A stretch of DNA of 64,000 bases from Paraburkholderia caledonica NBRC 102488 (GCF_000685095.1 NZ_BAYE01000013.1:1-64000), one strand, 5' to 3'; shown: positions 17,376 to 26,739, counted from the first letter of the stretch. Numbers and translations are program-made. Notes: generated by a model from the letters alone, not told the origin.

Positions 17376-19085
17376 ATGACAGACCACGACTCCTCCCTGC
17401 CGCCGAACGCCGGTAGCTCAGACAACGCGTCCAGCACCGCAGACGACCCGCACAATCCTGAACGCCGGCGTGTTCTTACCGGCCTCGCGGCCGTCGGCAT
17501 CGGGCTTGCACTGACCGGCTGCAAGACCGGCCAGGCTGCGAGCGAAGTAGCACCGCGTACCGCCGCGGACTTACGGCTCGACGCCGCGTTGCGCGACCAG
17601 GTCAAGCAGATCGTGGTGATCTACGCGGAGAACCGCAGCTTCGCGAACCTGTATGGCAATTTCCCAGGCATCCAGCATCCGCTCGATGCAGTCACCGCTG
17701 AGCGATATCTGCAACTCGACCGCGACGGCAAGACGCCGATGCCGCGCCTGCCTGCCATCTGGGGCGGCCTTGTGCCGCAGGCGCAGGAAGTGGCCGGCAA
17801 GCGCTACATGATCGGCCAGAAGGACATCGGCAATCTGCGCAATGGACCCTTCCACCTGACCGACGCGCAAGGCGCGCCGTTGCCCACTGGCGTGATCACG
17901 CGCGATCTCGTGCATCGCTTTTATCAGAACCAGATGCAGATCAACGCCGGGCGCAACAACCAGTTCGCCGCGTGGGGCGATTCGGGCGGGCTCGTCATGG
18001 GGCATTACCGAAATTCCGCCGATACGCTCAAGCTCTGGAGCCTCGCGCAGCAGTACACGCTGTGCGACAACTTTTTCATGGCTGCGTTTGGCGGCTCGTG
18101 GCTGAACCACATCTTTTTGATCTCGGCGCAGGCGCCGTTCTATCCGGACGTGCACAACAGCCCAGCGAAAAAAATGGTCTCCGTGGTCGAGGGCAACGAC
18201 CTTACCGGGGCCCGGCTGAAGCTCGCGCCGGACTCGCCGGCATCGGCACTCGACGGCCCGCCGAAATTCGTGAACGACGGCGCATTTACCGCCGACGGCT
18301 ATGCCGTGAATACAATGGCCCCGCCGTACCAGCCGAGCAACGTGCGCCCGGCGGAAGGCGGCAACCCGGCTTTTGCGGATGCGTCGAATCCGCGGGTGCT
18401 CCCGCCGCAGAATTACGCGACGATTGGCGACCGTCTTACCGAAAAGGGCGTGGATTGGGCGTGGTACAGCGGGGCCTGGCAATATGCGTTGGAACATCAG
18501 GACACAGGCGCCGTGCCCGACTTCCAGTATCACCACCAGCCGTTCAACTATTTCGCCAACTACGCGCCTGGCACGACTGCGCGGCGTAGATATCTGCGCG
18601 ATGCGGGCCTCGGCAGCGACGCATCGACCAACCGCCTGATTGCCGACATCGACGCGGGACATCTGCCCGCGGTCACCTTCTACAAGCCGCAGGGCGATCT
18701 GAACATGCATGCCGGCTACGCGGACGTCGAATCCGGCGACCGGCACATCTCAACCGTGATCGAGCATATTCAGAAGGGTCCGCAATGGGCCAATACGGTC
18801 GTGATCGTCACCGTCGACGAAAACGGCGGCTGGTGGGATCCGGTCGCGCCGCCGAATGGCGACCGCTGGGGTCCAGGCTCGCGGATTCCGGCGCTCGTCA
18901 TTTCACCGCTCGCCAAAAAACGCTATGTCGATCACACCGTGTACGACACGAACTCGATCCTTCGCCTGATCAGCCGCGTGCATGGACTGGCGCCGCTCGA
19001 CGGCGTCGTGGCGCGCGATCGTGCGTTCGCAAAGAACGGTTTGGCGCCGCTTGGCGATTTGACCGCGCCCCTGGATCTTGCCTGA
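17376..19085 (+). CDS. Tat-exported AcpA/phospholipase C-type phosphoesterase, putative lipoprotein
   Basis: This 569-aa protein of the phosphoesterase family includes AcpA acid phosphatases and bacterial phospholipases C. The N-terminus has a long hydrophilic stretch, a twin-arginine motif (ERRRVLTGLAAVG) and a lipobox LTGC, so it should be folded in the cytoplasm, exported by Tat and lipid-anchored. Catalytic-domain signatures are IVVIYAENRSFANLYGNFPG near 85, FFMAAFGGSWLNHIF, and VTVDENGGWWDPVAPP near 490. The substrate (phosphomonoester or phospholipid) cannot be told. It converges on the next gene with a 3-base gap. Confidence 0.88.
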   Translation: MTDHDSSLPPNAGSSDNASSTADDPHNPERRRVLTGLAAVGIGLALTGCKTGQAASEVAPRTAADLRLDAALRDQVKQIVVIYAENRSFANLYGNFPGIQHPLDAVTAERYLQLDRDGKTPMPRLPAIWGGLVPQAQEVAGKRYMIGQKDIGNLRNGPFHLTDAQGAPLPTGVITRDLVHRFYQNQMQINAGRNNQFAAWGDSGGLVMGHYRNSADTLKLWSLAQQYTLCDNFFMAAFGGSWLNHIFLISAQAPFYPDVHNSPAKKMVSVVEGNDLTGARLKLAPDSPASALDGPPKFVNDGAFTADGYAVNTMAPPYQPSNVRPAEGGNPAFADASNPRVLPPQNYATIGDRLTEKGVDWAWYSGAWQYALEHQDTGAVPDFQYHHQPFNYFANYAPGTTARRRYLRDAGLGSDASTNRLIADIDAGHLPAVTFYKPQGDLNMHAGYADVESGDRHISTVIEHIQKGPQWANTVVIVTVDENGGWWDPVAPPNGDRWGPGSRIPALVISPLAKKRYVDHTVYDTNSILRLISRVHGLAPLDGVVARDRAFAKNGLAPLGDLTAPLDLA

Positions 19086-19088
19086 CGA

Positions 19089-19763
19089 TCACGGCGCGGC
19101 CGCGTGAAGCCTGGCGATGACGGCATCGGAAATCTGCTGAGCCGTTTTCTTGATCGTCTTCTTCTCGTCGCCGCTTGCCATGACGAACTTCGCTGCGATC
19201 ACGTACGGATTGAGCTTGATGGCAGCGCCCGGAGCGTGCTTGCTGTCGGCCTCTTCCACGGCTTCATAGAGAGGCGGCAAATTCGCCGATGCAAGACTGT
19301 CGCATGACACGGCGACCTGAATGTCAGTCTGACCGGCGCCCAGACCGACCATGGCACGCCGCAGACGGTTGCCGTCGTCGACGCTCAGGAACACACCGCG
19401 CACTTGCCAGCCCGCGGCCGGCGAAGTTTGACCTGGCGCGATGCGCCGTGCGTCGACGCCGCCTTCGCGCAGATCGGCCGTGAGCGCCTCCGCCATTTCG
19501 TTGACGATGTTCTTTGCGTGCTCCTGCGGATTCGCGTTGTGGTCCAACGGTCCCGGCCCGCTTGGCAATAATCCGCGCAGACGGCGCACGCGTTGGCCGG
19601 GGCCACTGTCCGGTGCAACGTTCGCAACGTCCAGTTCGAAATCCGACACGTAGACAATCGGCGCGGGCTCGGCGAACGACGCTTTATCCGCTGCAAAACC
19701 AGGCGCCGGCGCCGCGCTTATGCACGCGGCCAGCGCCACAAAACGCAGAAATTGATGCTGCAT
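19089..19763 (-). CDS. Secreted hypothetical protein, DUF4410-like
   Basis: This 224-aa protein has a signal peptide (MQHQFLRFVALAACISAAPA, cleavage near GFAA-DK). The rest resembles DUF4410 proteins: a VYVSDFELD opening, a region around the conserved NEMAEALTADLREGG helix, and a glycine-rich VGLGAGQTDIQV strand. The function is unknown; envelope location is predicted. ATG 19763 has GGAGAC upstream, and longer in-frame starts lack a signal-peptide layout. Confidence 0.7.
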   Translation of the reverse strand: MQHQFLRFVALAACISAAPAPGFAADKASFAEPAPIVYVSDFELDVANVAPDSGPGQRVRRLRGLLPSGPGPLDHNANPQEHAKNIVNEMAEALTADLREGGVDARRIAPGQTSPAAGWQVRGVFLSVDDGNRLRRAMVGLGAGQTDIQVAVSCDSLASANLPPLYEAVEEADSKHAPGAAIKLNPYVIAAKFVMASGDEKKTIKKTAQQISDAVIARLHAAAP

Positions 19764-19968
19764 GACACGTCTCCAGGATCGGTGCAGCGGCAACGAAGAA
19801 GCAAGATAGCGCGGTAAAAAACGGAGGCCGGATCGCGACGCGAACATCGTACAGCCGTGTGCATGCAGCGTCTGTATTTTCGTGCACAAGTCTTACCATT
19901 TGCCTTGAATAACCGGCGTTGCGACATAGACTGTTAAGGCAATTCTGAGTACTTTGTACGGAACTGAT

Positions 19969-20328
19969 ATGCGCCTGACTATTCTCATTAACGGTTCCGA
20001 TCCCACCGTCAGTCACGACTACGCTGTGCTATGGCTCGACACCGACCAACGCCGGTGGTCGAGAGAAGCGCATCAAGGGATCGATCTGCCCCCGTGGGGC
20101 GAATTGCGCGACGAAGGCGGCGTGACGACACTGTGCGCGCCGAGCACGGACGCGCCGTTGTGTACGCTGCGTGGATTGCACGTCGACCGTAAGCAGCGCG
20201 TGAGCGCCGCCCAAGGCGACGCAGCGTGGACGGCCGTGCGCAACCGCGCACCGACAAGCGGCTTCTGGCGCTTGCAAGCGGTCGATCGTCAAAACGTGCG
20301 CGCCGAAAACAGCGTGTTCGGCAATTAA
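19969..20328 (+). CDS. Hypothetical protein
   Basis: This 119-aa soluble protein begins MRLTILINGSDPTVSHDYAV. It has no recognised domain, signal peptide or membrane segment. The start could also be TTG 19954; ATG 19969 has a weak GGAAC site. It stands alone between divergent and unrelated genes. Coding is supported by the frame length and composition only. Confidence 0.55.
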   Translation: MRLTILINGSDPTVSHDYAVLWLDTDQRRWSREAHQGIDLPPWGELRDEGGVTTLCAPSTDAPLCTLRGLHVDRKQRVSAAQGDAAWTAVRNRAPTSGFWRLQAVDRQNVRAENSVFGN

Positions 20329-20359
20329 TTCCAACACCGTTTCTACTCGGTCGATGTTC

Positions 20360-20389
20360 CCGCACGCGCGCCGCAAGGCGCGCGTGCGG
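20360..20389. repeat. Perfect 13-bp hairpin with GCAA tetraloop
   Basis: A stem CCGCACGCGCGCC/GGCGCGCGTGCGG closes on a GNRA-type GCAA loop just downstream of the hypothetical gene. There is no T tract, so it looks more like a transcript-stabilising or structural element than a terminator. Confidence 0.5.
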
Positions 20390-20508
20390 AATCCGTTGGC
20401 TTACACTCTGCACTGTTTCCTTTCGCCGATTGATGGACCGTTTTCCGCAACGCATGCATTTAAGCCTGCCTTAAGTTTGCGTGCGTAGTGTCGGAAGTCC
20501 ACGCATTC

Positions 20509-20536
20509 GGGTCGCCGCAAGGCGGCCCATTTTTTT
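20509..20536 (+). terminator. Rho-independent terminator
   Basis: An 8-bp stem GGGTCGCC/GGCGGCCC (one T-G pair) with a GCAA loop is followed by seven Ts. It lies 180 bases past the nearest upstream gene, so it may end that gene's transcript or a short RNA from 20390-20508. The remaining bases up to 20683 hold no gene. Confidence 0.65.
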
Positions 20537-20683
20537 GCCTGTGCGACGTCGCGTCACGCGCCGGTTCCGGCGGGCGAGCGTCACATTGCCGTTCTTCGCT
20601 ACGCTCTCCTCCTCGCTTTTACATCGCTCGATCATCGCGCTCAACGCTATACTTTGCGCCCCTCTCTTTTCACCGATTAACCC

Positions 20684-21433
20684 ATGAAGAAGTGGTTCGC
20701 CTGTCTGCTCGTTGCAGTCGCCGCTCATGCAACTGCGGCGCCTTCCTGCACCCAGTTCACACCCAATGCGCAATGGCCCGTTCTGACCAATCAGAAGATG
20801 GCGCCCAAAACGCGCATGCTTTGCTATAGCGATTTCGCCGTCATGCATTCGGGCATCACACACGGTCCATTGTGGTCCGCCGAACACCTGACGCCCGACC
20901 ATATTGAAGCCGCGAAAGACATGGTGCGCACCAACAAGTTCTTCGAAGACGCGCGCTTGCCCGACGGCGAAGGCGCAACGCTCGCCGATTACAAACGCAG
21001 CGGCTTCGATCGCGGACATATGAGCCCTGCGGGAAATCGCTGGAATGAGCAAGCGATGGCACAATCGTTTTCGCTCGCGAACATCGTGCCGCAAAATCGC
21101 GAAAACAATCAACGGCTGTGGGCGCGCATCGAAACGTCGGTGCGCAAAATCGCGATGGCCTATGACGACACGTATGTCGTCACCGGTCCGATGTTCAGCG
21201 GTCAGCAACTGCAGACGATCGGTCCCACACGCGTGTTCGTTCCGACGCAGTTGTTCAAGGTCGTCTACGTACCTTCGCGGCAACTCGCGTTCGCGGTAGT
21301 GGTCGACAATGTGTCGACGAATCGCTACGAAATCAGAACGATTCACGAACTTGAAGCAGCATCGGGCATTCGCTTTCCGGGCATTCCGGAGAACCTCAAA
21401 GATCAGCGACCGGGAGGACTCAAAGGTGTTTAA
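20684..21433 (+). CDS. Secreted DNA/RNA non-specific endonuclease
   Basis: This 249-aa nuclease of the beta-beta-alpha metal (NucA/NUC1) family has the active-site motif GFDRGHMSPAGNR with the catalytic histidine of DRGH, and the metal-ligand segment NIVPQNRENNQRLWARIE with its asparagine. A signal peptide of about 18 residues (MKKWFACLLVAVAAHATAA) predicts periplasmic or extracellular location. It probably degrades extracellular nucleic acid. It ends 8 bases inside the next small gene. Confidence 0.93.
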   Translation: MKKWFACLLVAVAAHATAAPSCTQFTPNAQWPVLTNQKMAPKTRMLCYSDFAVMHSGITHGPLWSAEHLTPDHIEAAKDMVRTNKFFEDARLPDGEGATLADYKRSGFDRGHMSPAGNRWNEQAMAQSFSLANIVPQNRENNQRLWARIETSVRKIAMAYDDTYVVTGPMFSGQQLQTIGPTRVFVPTQLFKVVYVPSRQLAFAVVVDNVSTNRYEIRTIHELEAASGIRFPGIPENLKDQRPGGLKGV

Positions 21434-21686
21434 ACCCTATTCGAACGACGACGACGTACTCAACCTTCAGGGCGACGCAATGACCGTGAGCAACGGTACG
21501 AAGCGCGTCGTGCTGAACGGCACGCTCGAACTGACACAAGACCAGCGAGGGCTGAAGGCTGCGCTCGCATTGAAGGAAGCGGTAGATGCGATCGTCGCGG
21601 CTTTGCAGGCGCATCCGGGGCTGCCCGCTAAAGTGAAAGACGAACCGGATGCGAAACCGGGTGTCGTGGACAATCCATTCAACTAA
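21426..21686 (+). CDS. Small hypothetical protein coupled to the nuclease
   Basis: This 86-aa protein starts with GTG 21426 (GTG TTT AAA), has GGGAGG 7 bases upstream, and overlaps the nuclease stop by 8 bases. It has no signal peptide. The middle (LKAALALKEAVDAIVAAL) is helical and the end is acidic. Overlap with the nuclease suggests co-translation; an inhibitor of the nuclease is possible but not shown, since the nuclease itself is exported and this protein is not. Confidence 0.6.
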   Translation: MFKPYSNDDDVLNLQGDAMTVSNGTKRVVLNGTLELTQDQRGLKAALALKEAVDAIVAALQAHPGLPAKVKDEPDAKPGVVDNPFN

Positions 21687-21894
21687 CGTTTGAAGTCTTA
21701 AATCGTCGAGAGCAGGAAGACCGGAAGAGTAGTCAGCAACCCGATATGTTTCTGCCGTTACGTTTTGTCACCAGAACATCGTCAACTGCTGTCTTCCGGG
21801 CTGCGTTAAACCGGCAGCGCTGAATAAATCCAGCCGCGAAACAGAAACTCGCAGGAATCCACAGGAATCCACCGGTTTAACAAGGAGTCACACC

Positions 21895-22257
21895 ATGAAG
21901 ACGCTTTTCGCTGCTCTCGCTTCCGCTCTGCTCGTGTCAACCGCTTTCGCTCAGACTGCCGCGCCGGCACCGTCTGAAGCAACGCAGCCCGCGGGCCAGG
22001 CGAATCTCAAGGCAAGCACCGCCGTGCAAACCGGCGCGTCGAATGACACCACCACTCACGCAAAAGCACCTTCAGGCACGACCGCGAAGTCGCATGTGAA
22101 GACGTCTTCCAAACACACTGTGAAGAAGCACAACGCCGTGAAGAAGACTCCGGCCGACTCCAGCGCAGCGAACAAGAAAACGGACGGCGCGCAAGAGGCC
22201 AGCAATGCGCCGGTGAGCGCTGACGGCGCAAAGACCGGCACGACCAAAACGCAATAA
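21895..22257 (+). CDS. Periplasmic low-complexity Lys/Thr/Ala-rich protein
   Basis: This 120-aa protein has a clear signal peptide (MKTLFAALASALLVSTAFAQ) followed by a disordered Ala/Thr/Lys-rich sequence with KSHVKTSSKHTVKKHNAVKK in the middle. It has no fold or motif I recognise. A strong AAGGAG is 8 bases upstream and a perfect terminator follows, so it is a single-gene transcript. Confidence 0.75.
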   Translation: MKTLFAALASALLVSTAFAQTAAPAPSEATQPAGQANLKASTAVQTGASNDTTTHAKAPSGTTAKSHVKTSSKHTVKKHNAVKKTPADSSAANKKTDGAQEASNAPVSADGAKTGTTKTQ

Positions 22258-22344
22258 CACGTGCACGGTTCCGGCACGCACCGGCCAACCAGGCATTAGA
22301 AGAATCAAGCTATTAATCGAAGCCGGGCAATGCCGTTCAGGGAG

Positions 22345-22371
22345 GGCGAGTCGTATGACTCGCCTTTTTTT
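22345..22371 (+). terminator. Rho-independent terminator
   Basis: A perfect 8-bp stem GGCGAGTC/GACTCGCC with GTAT loop is followed by seven Ts. It ends the transcript of the periplasmic low-complexity protein. Confidence 0.9.
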
Positions 22372-22440
22372 ATGCAAGCTTCCGTGTTGCCGTAGCAGTG
22401 GAAACGTGCGGCAATCGCGCGGCGAAACCGCTTTCAAGTC

Positions 22441-23154
22441 TCAATGTGCACTTGAGCCCAACTGCGCAAGCTCGTGAAGGCGGCCCTTGTCGACTATCTG
22501 GATTTCCGCATAACCAAGCTTTACCGCGCCCCGCGTTTCAAACTGCTTGAGCACCTGGTTGATGGTCTGCCGCGACAGTGCGAGCATCATCGCGAGATCT
22601 TCCTGTGGCACGTTGATGACGCGCCGCATGGTTTCCCCCTCGCCATATCCACCCGCCATCAGCAACAGCCGTCGCGCTACGCGTTGCGCGGCGGGCAGCA
22701 ACGCGGATTCCTCTATCGCATCGAAGGCAAGACGCAGTTTTTGCGTGAGCAGCAAGCCGAAGGTGTGCCAATGGGCCGGCGTGCGTTCAAGCAGCGCGAC
22801 GAGTGCCGCGCGCGTCACATGAAACAGTTCGGTATCGCGTTCGGCATACGCGTCGTGCGTTCGCGGACGATTGTCAAACAGCGCGATCTCGCCGAACCAG
22901 TTCACCGGTTCGATCACAGCAAGCAATGCTTCCTTTCCGCTCTCACTCGCTGCGCCGATTCGCACCACGCCACCCAGCACGCAATAGATGCCGTCATCTG
23001 CATCGCCGCGCGTGAACAGACGCTGGCCAGCGGCGAGGCGCTCGGTCCGGCCCGCGTCGATCAATTGTGCCTGCAGAGCGGCCGGGGCCGAGCGGAACCA
23101 TGCACTGCTCGAAAGCAGCGTGGCAAGCTGAGTACGAGGAATATTTGCGGTCAT
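22441..23154 (-). CDS. Crp/Fnr-family transcriptional regulator
   Basis: This 237-aa regulator has an N-terminal cyclic-nucleotide-binding-like beta-roll (FTRGDADDGIYCVLGGVVRIG and WFGEIALFDNRPRTHDAYAERD) and a C-terminal HTH (VPQEDLAMMLALSRQTINQVLKQFETRGAVKLGY). It lacks the N-terminal cysteine cluster of FNR, so it is not an iron-sulfur oxygen sensor. Target and ligand are unknown. It is divergent from the Mpo1-like gene. Confidence 0.9.
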   Translation of the reverse strand: MTANIPRTQLATLLSSSAWFRSAPAALQAQLIDAGRTERLAAGQRLFTRGDADDGIYCVLGGVVRIGAASESGKEALLAVIEPVNWFGEIALFDNRPRTHDAYAERDTELFHVTRAALVALLERTPAHWHTFGLLLTQKLRLAFDAIEESALLPAAQRVARRLLLMAGGYGEGETMRRVINVPQEDLAMMLALSRQTINQVLKQFETRGAVKLGYAEIQIVDKGRLHELAQLGSSAH

Positions 23155-23244
23155 TGAATCGCACTTATACCGATTGTCGGCTACCCGATGGTTTCAGATT
23201 CCAGTCGTCGCGATTATGCTGGCTTTGATGAAGGAGCGGCATCC

Positions 23245-23784
23245 ATGAGAACGCTGACGCAACAGCTTACGCAGTATGCGGCTTACCATCGCGACCGGCG
23301 CAATATCGCCACGCATTTCGTCGGCATCCCGATGATCGTGCTTGCATTGGCAGTGTTGTTGAGCCGTCCGGCTTTCGCGCTAACCGCGCCGCCGTTGGTC
23401 CTATCGCCCGCATGGCTGTTGTTCTCGGCGGCCACGCTCTATTACCTGGTGCTCGACGTGCCTTTGGGTTTGCTGATGACAGCGGTGTCCGCGCTTTGCA
23501 TCGTGTTCGGCCAATGGATCGCGACGCAGTCCACGCTGGTCTGGCTGGCAACTGGCGTCGGCCTCTTCGCGGTCGGCTGGGTGTTTCAGTTCATCGGCCA
23601 CATTGCCTACGAGCACCGTAAGCCGGCTTTTGTCGATGACGTGATCGGTCTTCTGATCGGACCGCTGTTCGTGCTGGCCGAAGCATTGTTCTACACCGGC
23701 TGGCGGCCTGCGCTTCGTGAAGCGATAGAAAGCCAGTTGAGGCCGTCGCCGACGAAAGACCATCGCGCGGCGGCGCACAAGTGA
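23245..23784 (+). CDS. Mpo1/DUF962-family membrane protein
   Basis: This 179-aa protein has four predicted membrane helices and the family histidine motifs YHRDRRNIATHFVGIP near residue 14 and FIGHIAYEHRKPA near 115. Yeast Mpo1 is an Fe(II)-dependent dioxygenase in the alpha-oxidation of 2-hydroxy fatty acids; a related role in bacterial lipid metabolism is plausible but untested here. ATG 23245 has AAGGAG 9 bases upstream. Confidence 0.88.
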   Translation: MRTLTQQLTQYAAYHRDRRNIATHFVGIPMIVLALAVLLSRPAFALTAPPLVLSPAWLLFSAATLYYLVLDVPLGLLMTAVSALCIVFGQWIATQSTLVWLATGVGLFAVGWVFQFIGHIAYEHRKPAFVDDVIGLLIGPLFVLAEALFYTGWRPALREAIESQLRPSPTKDHRAAAHK

Positions 23785-23832
23785 ACGCACAAGTGAGCGC
23801 AAAACAGCACGGTCGTCGCAGGCGCTTGAGTC

Positions 23833-24723
23833 TCACGCAAAGCGCACGATCCGCATGCTGTGCAACGCTGTCAGCACGACCGCGATCCAGATTGGGATGT
23901 ACGTGGCCAACTGCGCAGCACTCAAGGTTTCGCCGAGCAACGTGATCGACACCAGCACGAGCAAGACCGGCTCGACATAGCCGAGAATGCCGAACAACGC
24001 GACGGGCAATAAGCGACTCGCCGTCAGATACGAAGCCAGCGCAAGCGTGCTCAACGCGCCCAGCCCCGGCAGCAGCAGAAGCCACATGTCGAGGCGTCCG
24101 GAGATCAGCGTGAGCGACCCGCCGGTCACGATCATCGCCACTGCGACAGGCAGCAGCAAGATCATCTCGACGGTGAACAGCGCGAGCGAATCGTGTTTGA
24201 TTTTGCGCCGCAACACGAAGTACGGCGGATAGCCGAGCGCAACGAGCAACGTCGGCCACGAGAAAGCGCCCGTCACCCACAGTTCATGACCCACGCCCAC
24301 AGCCGCGCATATCACGGCTGCCCACTGCAAACCGTCGAGACGCTCGTGATAGTAGAAGCGCCCGACCAGTACCATGACGAGCGGCAACAGGAAATAGCCG
24401 AGCGATACTTCAAGCATGCGGCCATGCAACGGCGCCCACAGAAACACCCACAATTGCGCGCCGAGCAACGCCGCGGCGGCGAGCATGGCGGCGCCGAGCG
24501 CGGGCTGCGTCATCATCCGGTAAAGAAGTTGCCGCAGAATCGGCATGCGCTTGCGCGACGCGACCAGGAGCAGTGCGCCCGGCACGGTCCAGACGATACG
24601 CCACGCGAAGATATCCAGCCCGGTGAGCGGTGCGAGCAGCGTCGCGTAGGCCGACAGCAGCGCGAACATTGCGCAGGCGCTAACCGATAAGGCAATGCCG
24701 CGTTTCGGCGAGTATTGATTCAT
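23833..24723 (-). CDS. rarD: RarD-type EamA/DMT family transporter
   Basis: This 296-aa inner-membrane protein of ten helices has two EamA repeats. RGIALSVSACAMFALL at the start and WLPLVMVLVGRFYYHERLDGLQW-like spacing match the RarD (chloramphenicol-sensitive protein) subfamily. The substrate is not established for this family. It is a single gene on the minus strand. Confidence 0.85.
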   Translation of the reverse strand: MNQYSPKRGIALSVSACAMFALLSAYATLLAPLTGLDIFAWRIVWTVPGALLLVASRKRMPILRQLLYRMMTQPALGAAMLAAAALLGAQLWVFLWAPLHGRMLEVSLGYFLLPLVMVLVGRFYYHERLDGLQWAAVICAAVGVGHELWVTGAFSWPTLLVALGYPPYFVLRRKIKHDSLALFTVEMILLLPVAVAMIVTGGSLTLISGRLDMWLLLLPGLGALSTLALASYLTASRLLPVALFGILGYVEPVLLVLVSITLLGETLSAAQLATYIPIWIAVVLTALHSMRIVRFA

Positions 24724-25225
24724 CGTGCGCCCCGCTGTGCGAGAGCTTCGCCTTGCGGCGCGAGCGCATGCGCACGTGGCGCAACATGGCGGCGCACCGC
24801 GATTCTCGTTGTCATTGAAAGTGAAGGTCCTGAGCCGCAGCGCGTGTCGCGCGCCGCTTCTTGTAGTTTTATCCGGCGATGCAAGCCGGGCATTCTAGCC
24901 GGATTATCGACGCGGCACGGGCACACTACGCGTCGCTTTCATTCTTGCGGCAGCAATTAATCCGTGCAGAACGCGCGTCGATGAACTAGAACATAACTTC
25001 ACGCGCGCGGGAGTCAGCCGCGCGCGTTCGACAAGCAACTCCGTCGATCAAGCGCGAATCTTGCTTCCAGCTTCTGCTGCAGCGTTTGCAACCAGCGTTT
25101 GCGACATCAACGAGCCCGGCCGCACGGCGGCCCGCTTCCTCTGCGGCACGCACCAATCGGCTTCGGTCACGCGTGCCGCCTCCGGCCAACCATCCCGCTC
25201 ATCGCATGTGACTACTGGAGCCAGC
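24724..25225. other. Non-coding region between rarD and egtD
   Basis: This 502-base gap between divergent genes must hold both promoters, but I find no element good enough to mark. No small gene or repeat is seen. Confidence 0.4.
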
Positions 25226-26206
25226 ATGACCCAGCCAGCCCTCTCGCACGACGCATCACCCGATCAACGTTCCGCTTTCGCCGCCGACGTCCGCAGCGGC
25301 CTCACGCATGCGCCGCAGAAAGAGTTGCCCTCGAAGTATCTGTACGACGAAGTCGGTTCCGCGTTGTTCGAAGTGATCACCGTGCTTCCCGAATACGGCG
25401 TGACACGCGCGGAGGAGCGGCTGCTGGCGAAGCACGCGGTGGACATCGTCGAGCATCTTCCGCACGACGTAACCGTCGCCGAACTCGGCAGCGGCAGCGG
25501 CCGCAAAACGCGCCGCATTCTCGAAGCGCTGTGTAAAAAGCGCCCTACTTCATACTGCCCGATTGAAATTTCGCGCACCGCGTTGCAGTTGTGCAGGCGC
25601 GAACTAGGCGACATCGAAAGGATTTCAATTGTCGGCTATGAGCGCGATTATCTGGCGGGTCTCGCGGAAGTCAGCAAAAAGCGCGCAGCCGACGAACGGC
25701 TACTCGTACTTTTTCTCGGCAGTACGATCGGCAATTTCGGCCGACTGGCCGCGACGCGCTTTCTGCGCGACATTCGCAACATGCTGGCGCCCGGCGACGC
25801 GTTGCTGCTCGGCACCGACCTCATCAAGCCCACGCCCACGCTGATCGCCGCTTACGACGACGCAATCGGCGTCACCGCGTCGTTCAACCTGAATCTGCTC
25901 GCGCGGATCAATCGCGAACTGGGCGGCGATTTTCCGCTCGACGCATTCGAGCACGTCGCGCGTTTCAATCCGGACGCACGCAGTGTCGAGATGCACTTGC
26001 GTGCAACGCGTGACGTCACCGCGCATATTGCCGCCTCGAAACTGACGGTGTCGCTCAAGGCAGGCGAAACGATCTGGACCGAGAGCAGCCACAAGTATCG
26101 CGCCGACGAAATGCCCGCGATCGCCGACGATGCGGGCTTCGTGTGCAGCCATCAGTGGCTGGAAAACGAGTGGGGATTTGCCGAAAGCCTGTTGGTGGCG
26201 CGATAG
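25226..26206 (+). CDS. egtD: L-histidine N-alpha-methyltransferase (EgtD)
   Basis: This 326-aa SAM-dependent methyltransferase of the EgtD family trimethylates histidine to hercynine, the first step of ergothioneine synthesis. The N-terminal PKELPSKYLYDEVGSALFEVIT, the SAM-binding VAELGSGSGRKTRRILEAL and FLGSTIGNF are family hallmarks, and the C-terminal WTESSHKY carries substrate-binding residues. The length matches the family. The start with GGAG 8 bases upstream is preferred over a longer in-frame TTG. No egtB-like gene is beside it. Confidence 0.92.
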   Translation: MTQPALSHDASPDQRSAFAADVRSGLTHAPQKELPSKYLYDEVGSALFEVITVLPEYGVTRAEERLLAKHAVDIVEHLPHDVTVAELGSGSGRKTRRILEALCKKRPTSYCPIEISRTALQLCRRELGDIERISIVGYERDYLAGLAEVSKKRAADERLLVLFLGSTIGNFGRLAATRFLRDIRNMLAPGDALLLGTDLIKPTPTLIAAYDDAIGVTASFNLNLLARINRELGGDFPLDAFEHVARFNPDARSVEMHLRATRDVTAHIAASKLTVSLKAGETIWTESSHKYRADEMPAIADDAGFVCSHQWLENEWGFAESLLVAR

Positions 26207-26262
26207 CGCCGAACGACTAAAGGGCGGCGGGCTCTCGACCCGCCGATGTGGTTACGCGCCGT

Positions 26263-26556
26263 TCAATGCTGTTCGAAACGCTCGTAGCGTTTTTCGGTCA
26301 CGCGCTCTTCGCCGGCTACCTCGGTCACGCGCGCGGCCGGCGGCCCGTGCCGCAGCCACGACAGCATCCGGTCGACCTGATTCGCCGTGCCCTGCAACAT
26401 CGCTTCGACCGAACCGTCGTCGAGATTCGCAACCCATCCCTTGATGCCCAGCGCGTGTGCCTGCCGCACGGTCGCGTGACGAAAGCCGACGCCCTGCACG
26501 GTGCCGCGCACGCGCACGTAATACGTTTCGATCCGCTCATCCAGATCTGGGGACAT
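26263..26556 (-). CDS. Acylphosphatase
   Basis: This 97-aa small enzyme hydrolyses acyl phosphates. VRVRGTVQGVGFRHATVRQA holds the phosphate-binding loop and catalytic arginine, and GWVANLDDGSVEAMLQG holds the catalytic asparagine. ATG 26556 has GGAGAG 7 bases upstream. A GC-rich hairpin at its downstream end lacks a T tract. It is divergent from hpnA. Confidence 0.93.
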   Translation of the reverse strand: MSPDLDERIETYYVRVRGTVQGVGFRHATVRQAHALGIKGWVANLDDGSVEAMLQGTANQVDRMLSWLRHGPPAARVTEVAGEERVTEKRYERFEQH

Positions 26557-26739
26557 GCCGTTCTCTCCTCGCAATCTTTCAAGCGGGCATTCTAGTCGCG
26601 TCGCGACGAGCCTGCTTGCGTAGCGGGGGTCGGGATAGCCGCGTCGACGTCGTGACCGGTCCGTGCTCAAGGCGTCGGCGACGCGGCCCCCGCTCGCCAC
26701 GTACAATCCCCCGACTGTCACGCAGGGAACGGAAACAGA

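Noticed and set aside
20360..20389. Strong hairpin as a terminator
   Set aside because: It has no following T tract; kept only as a structural repeat.
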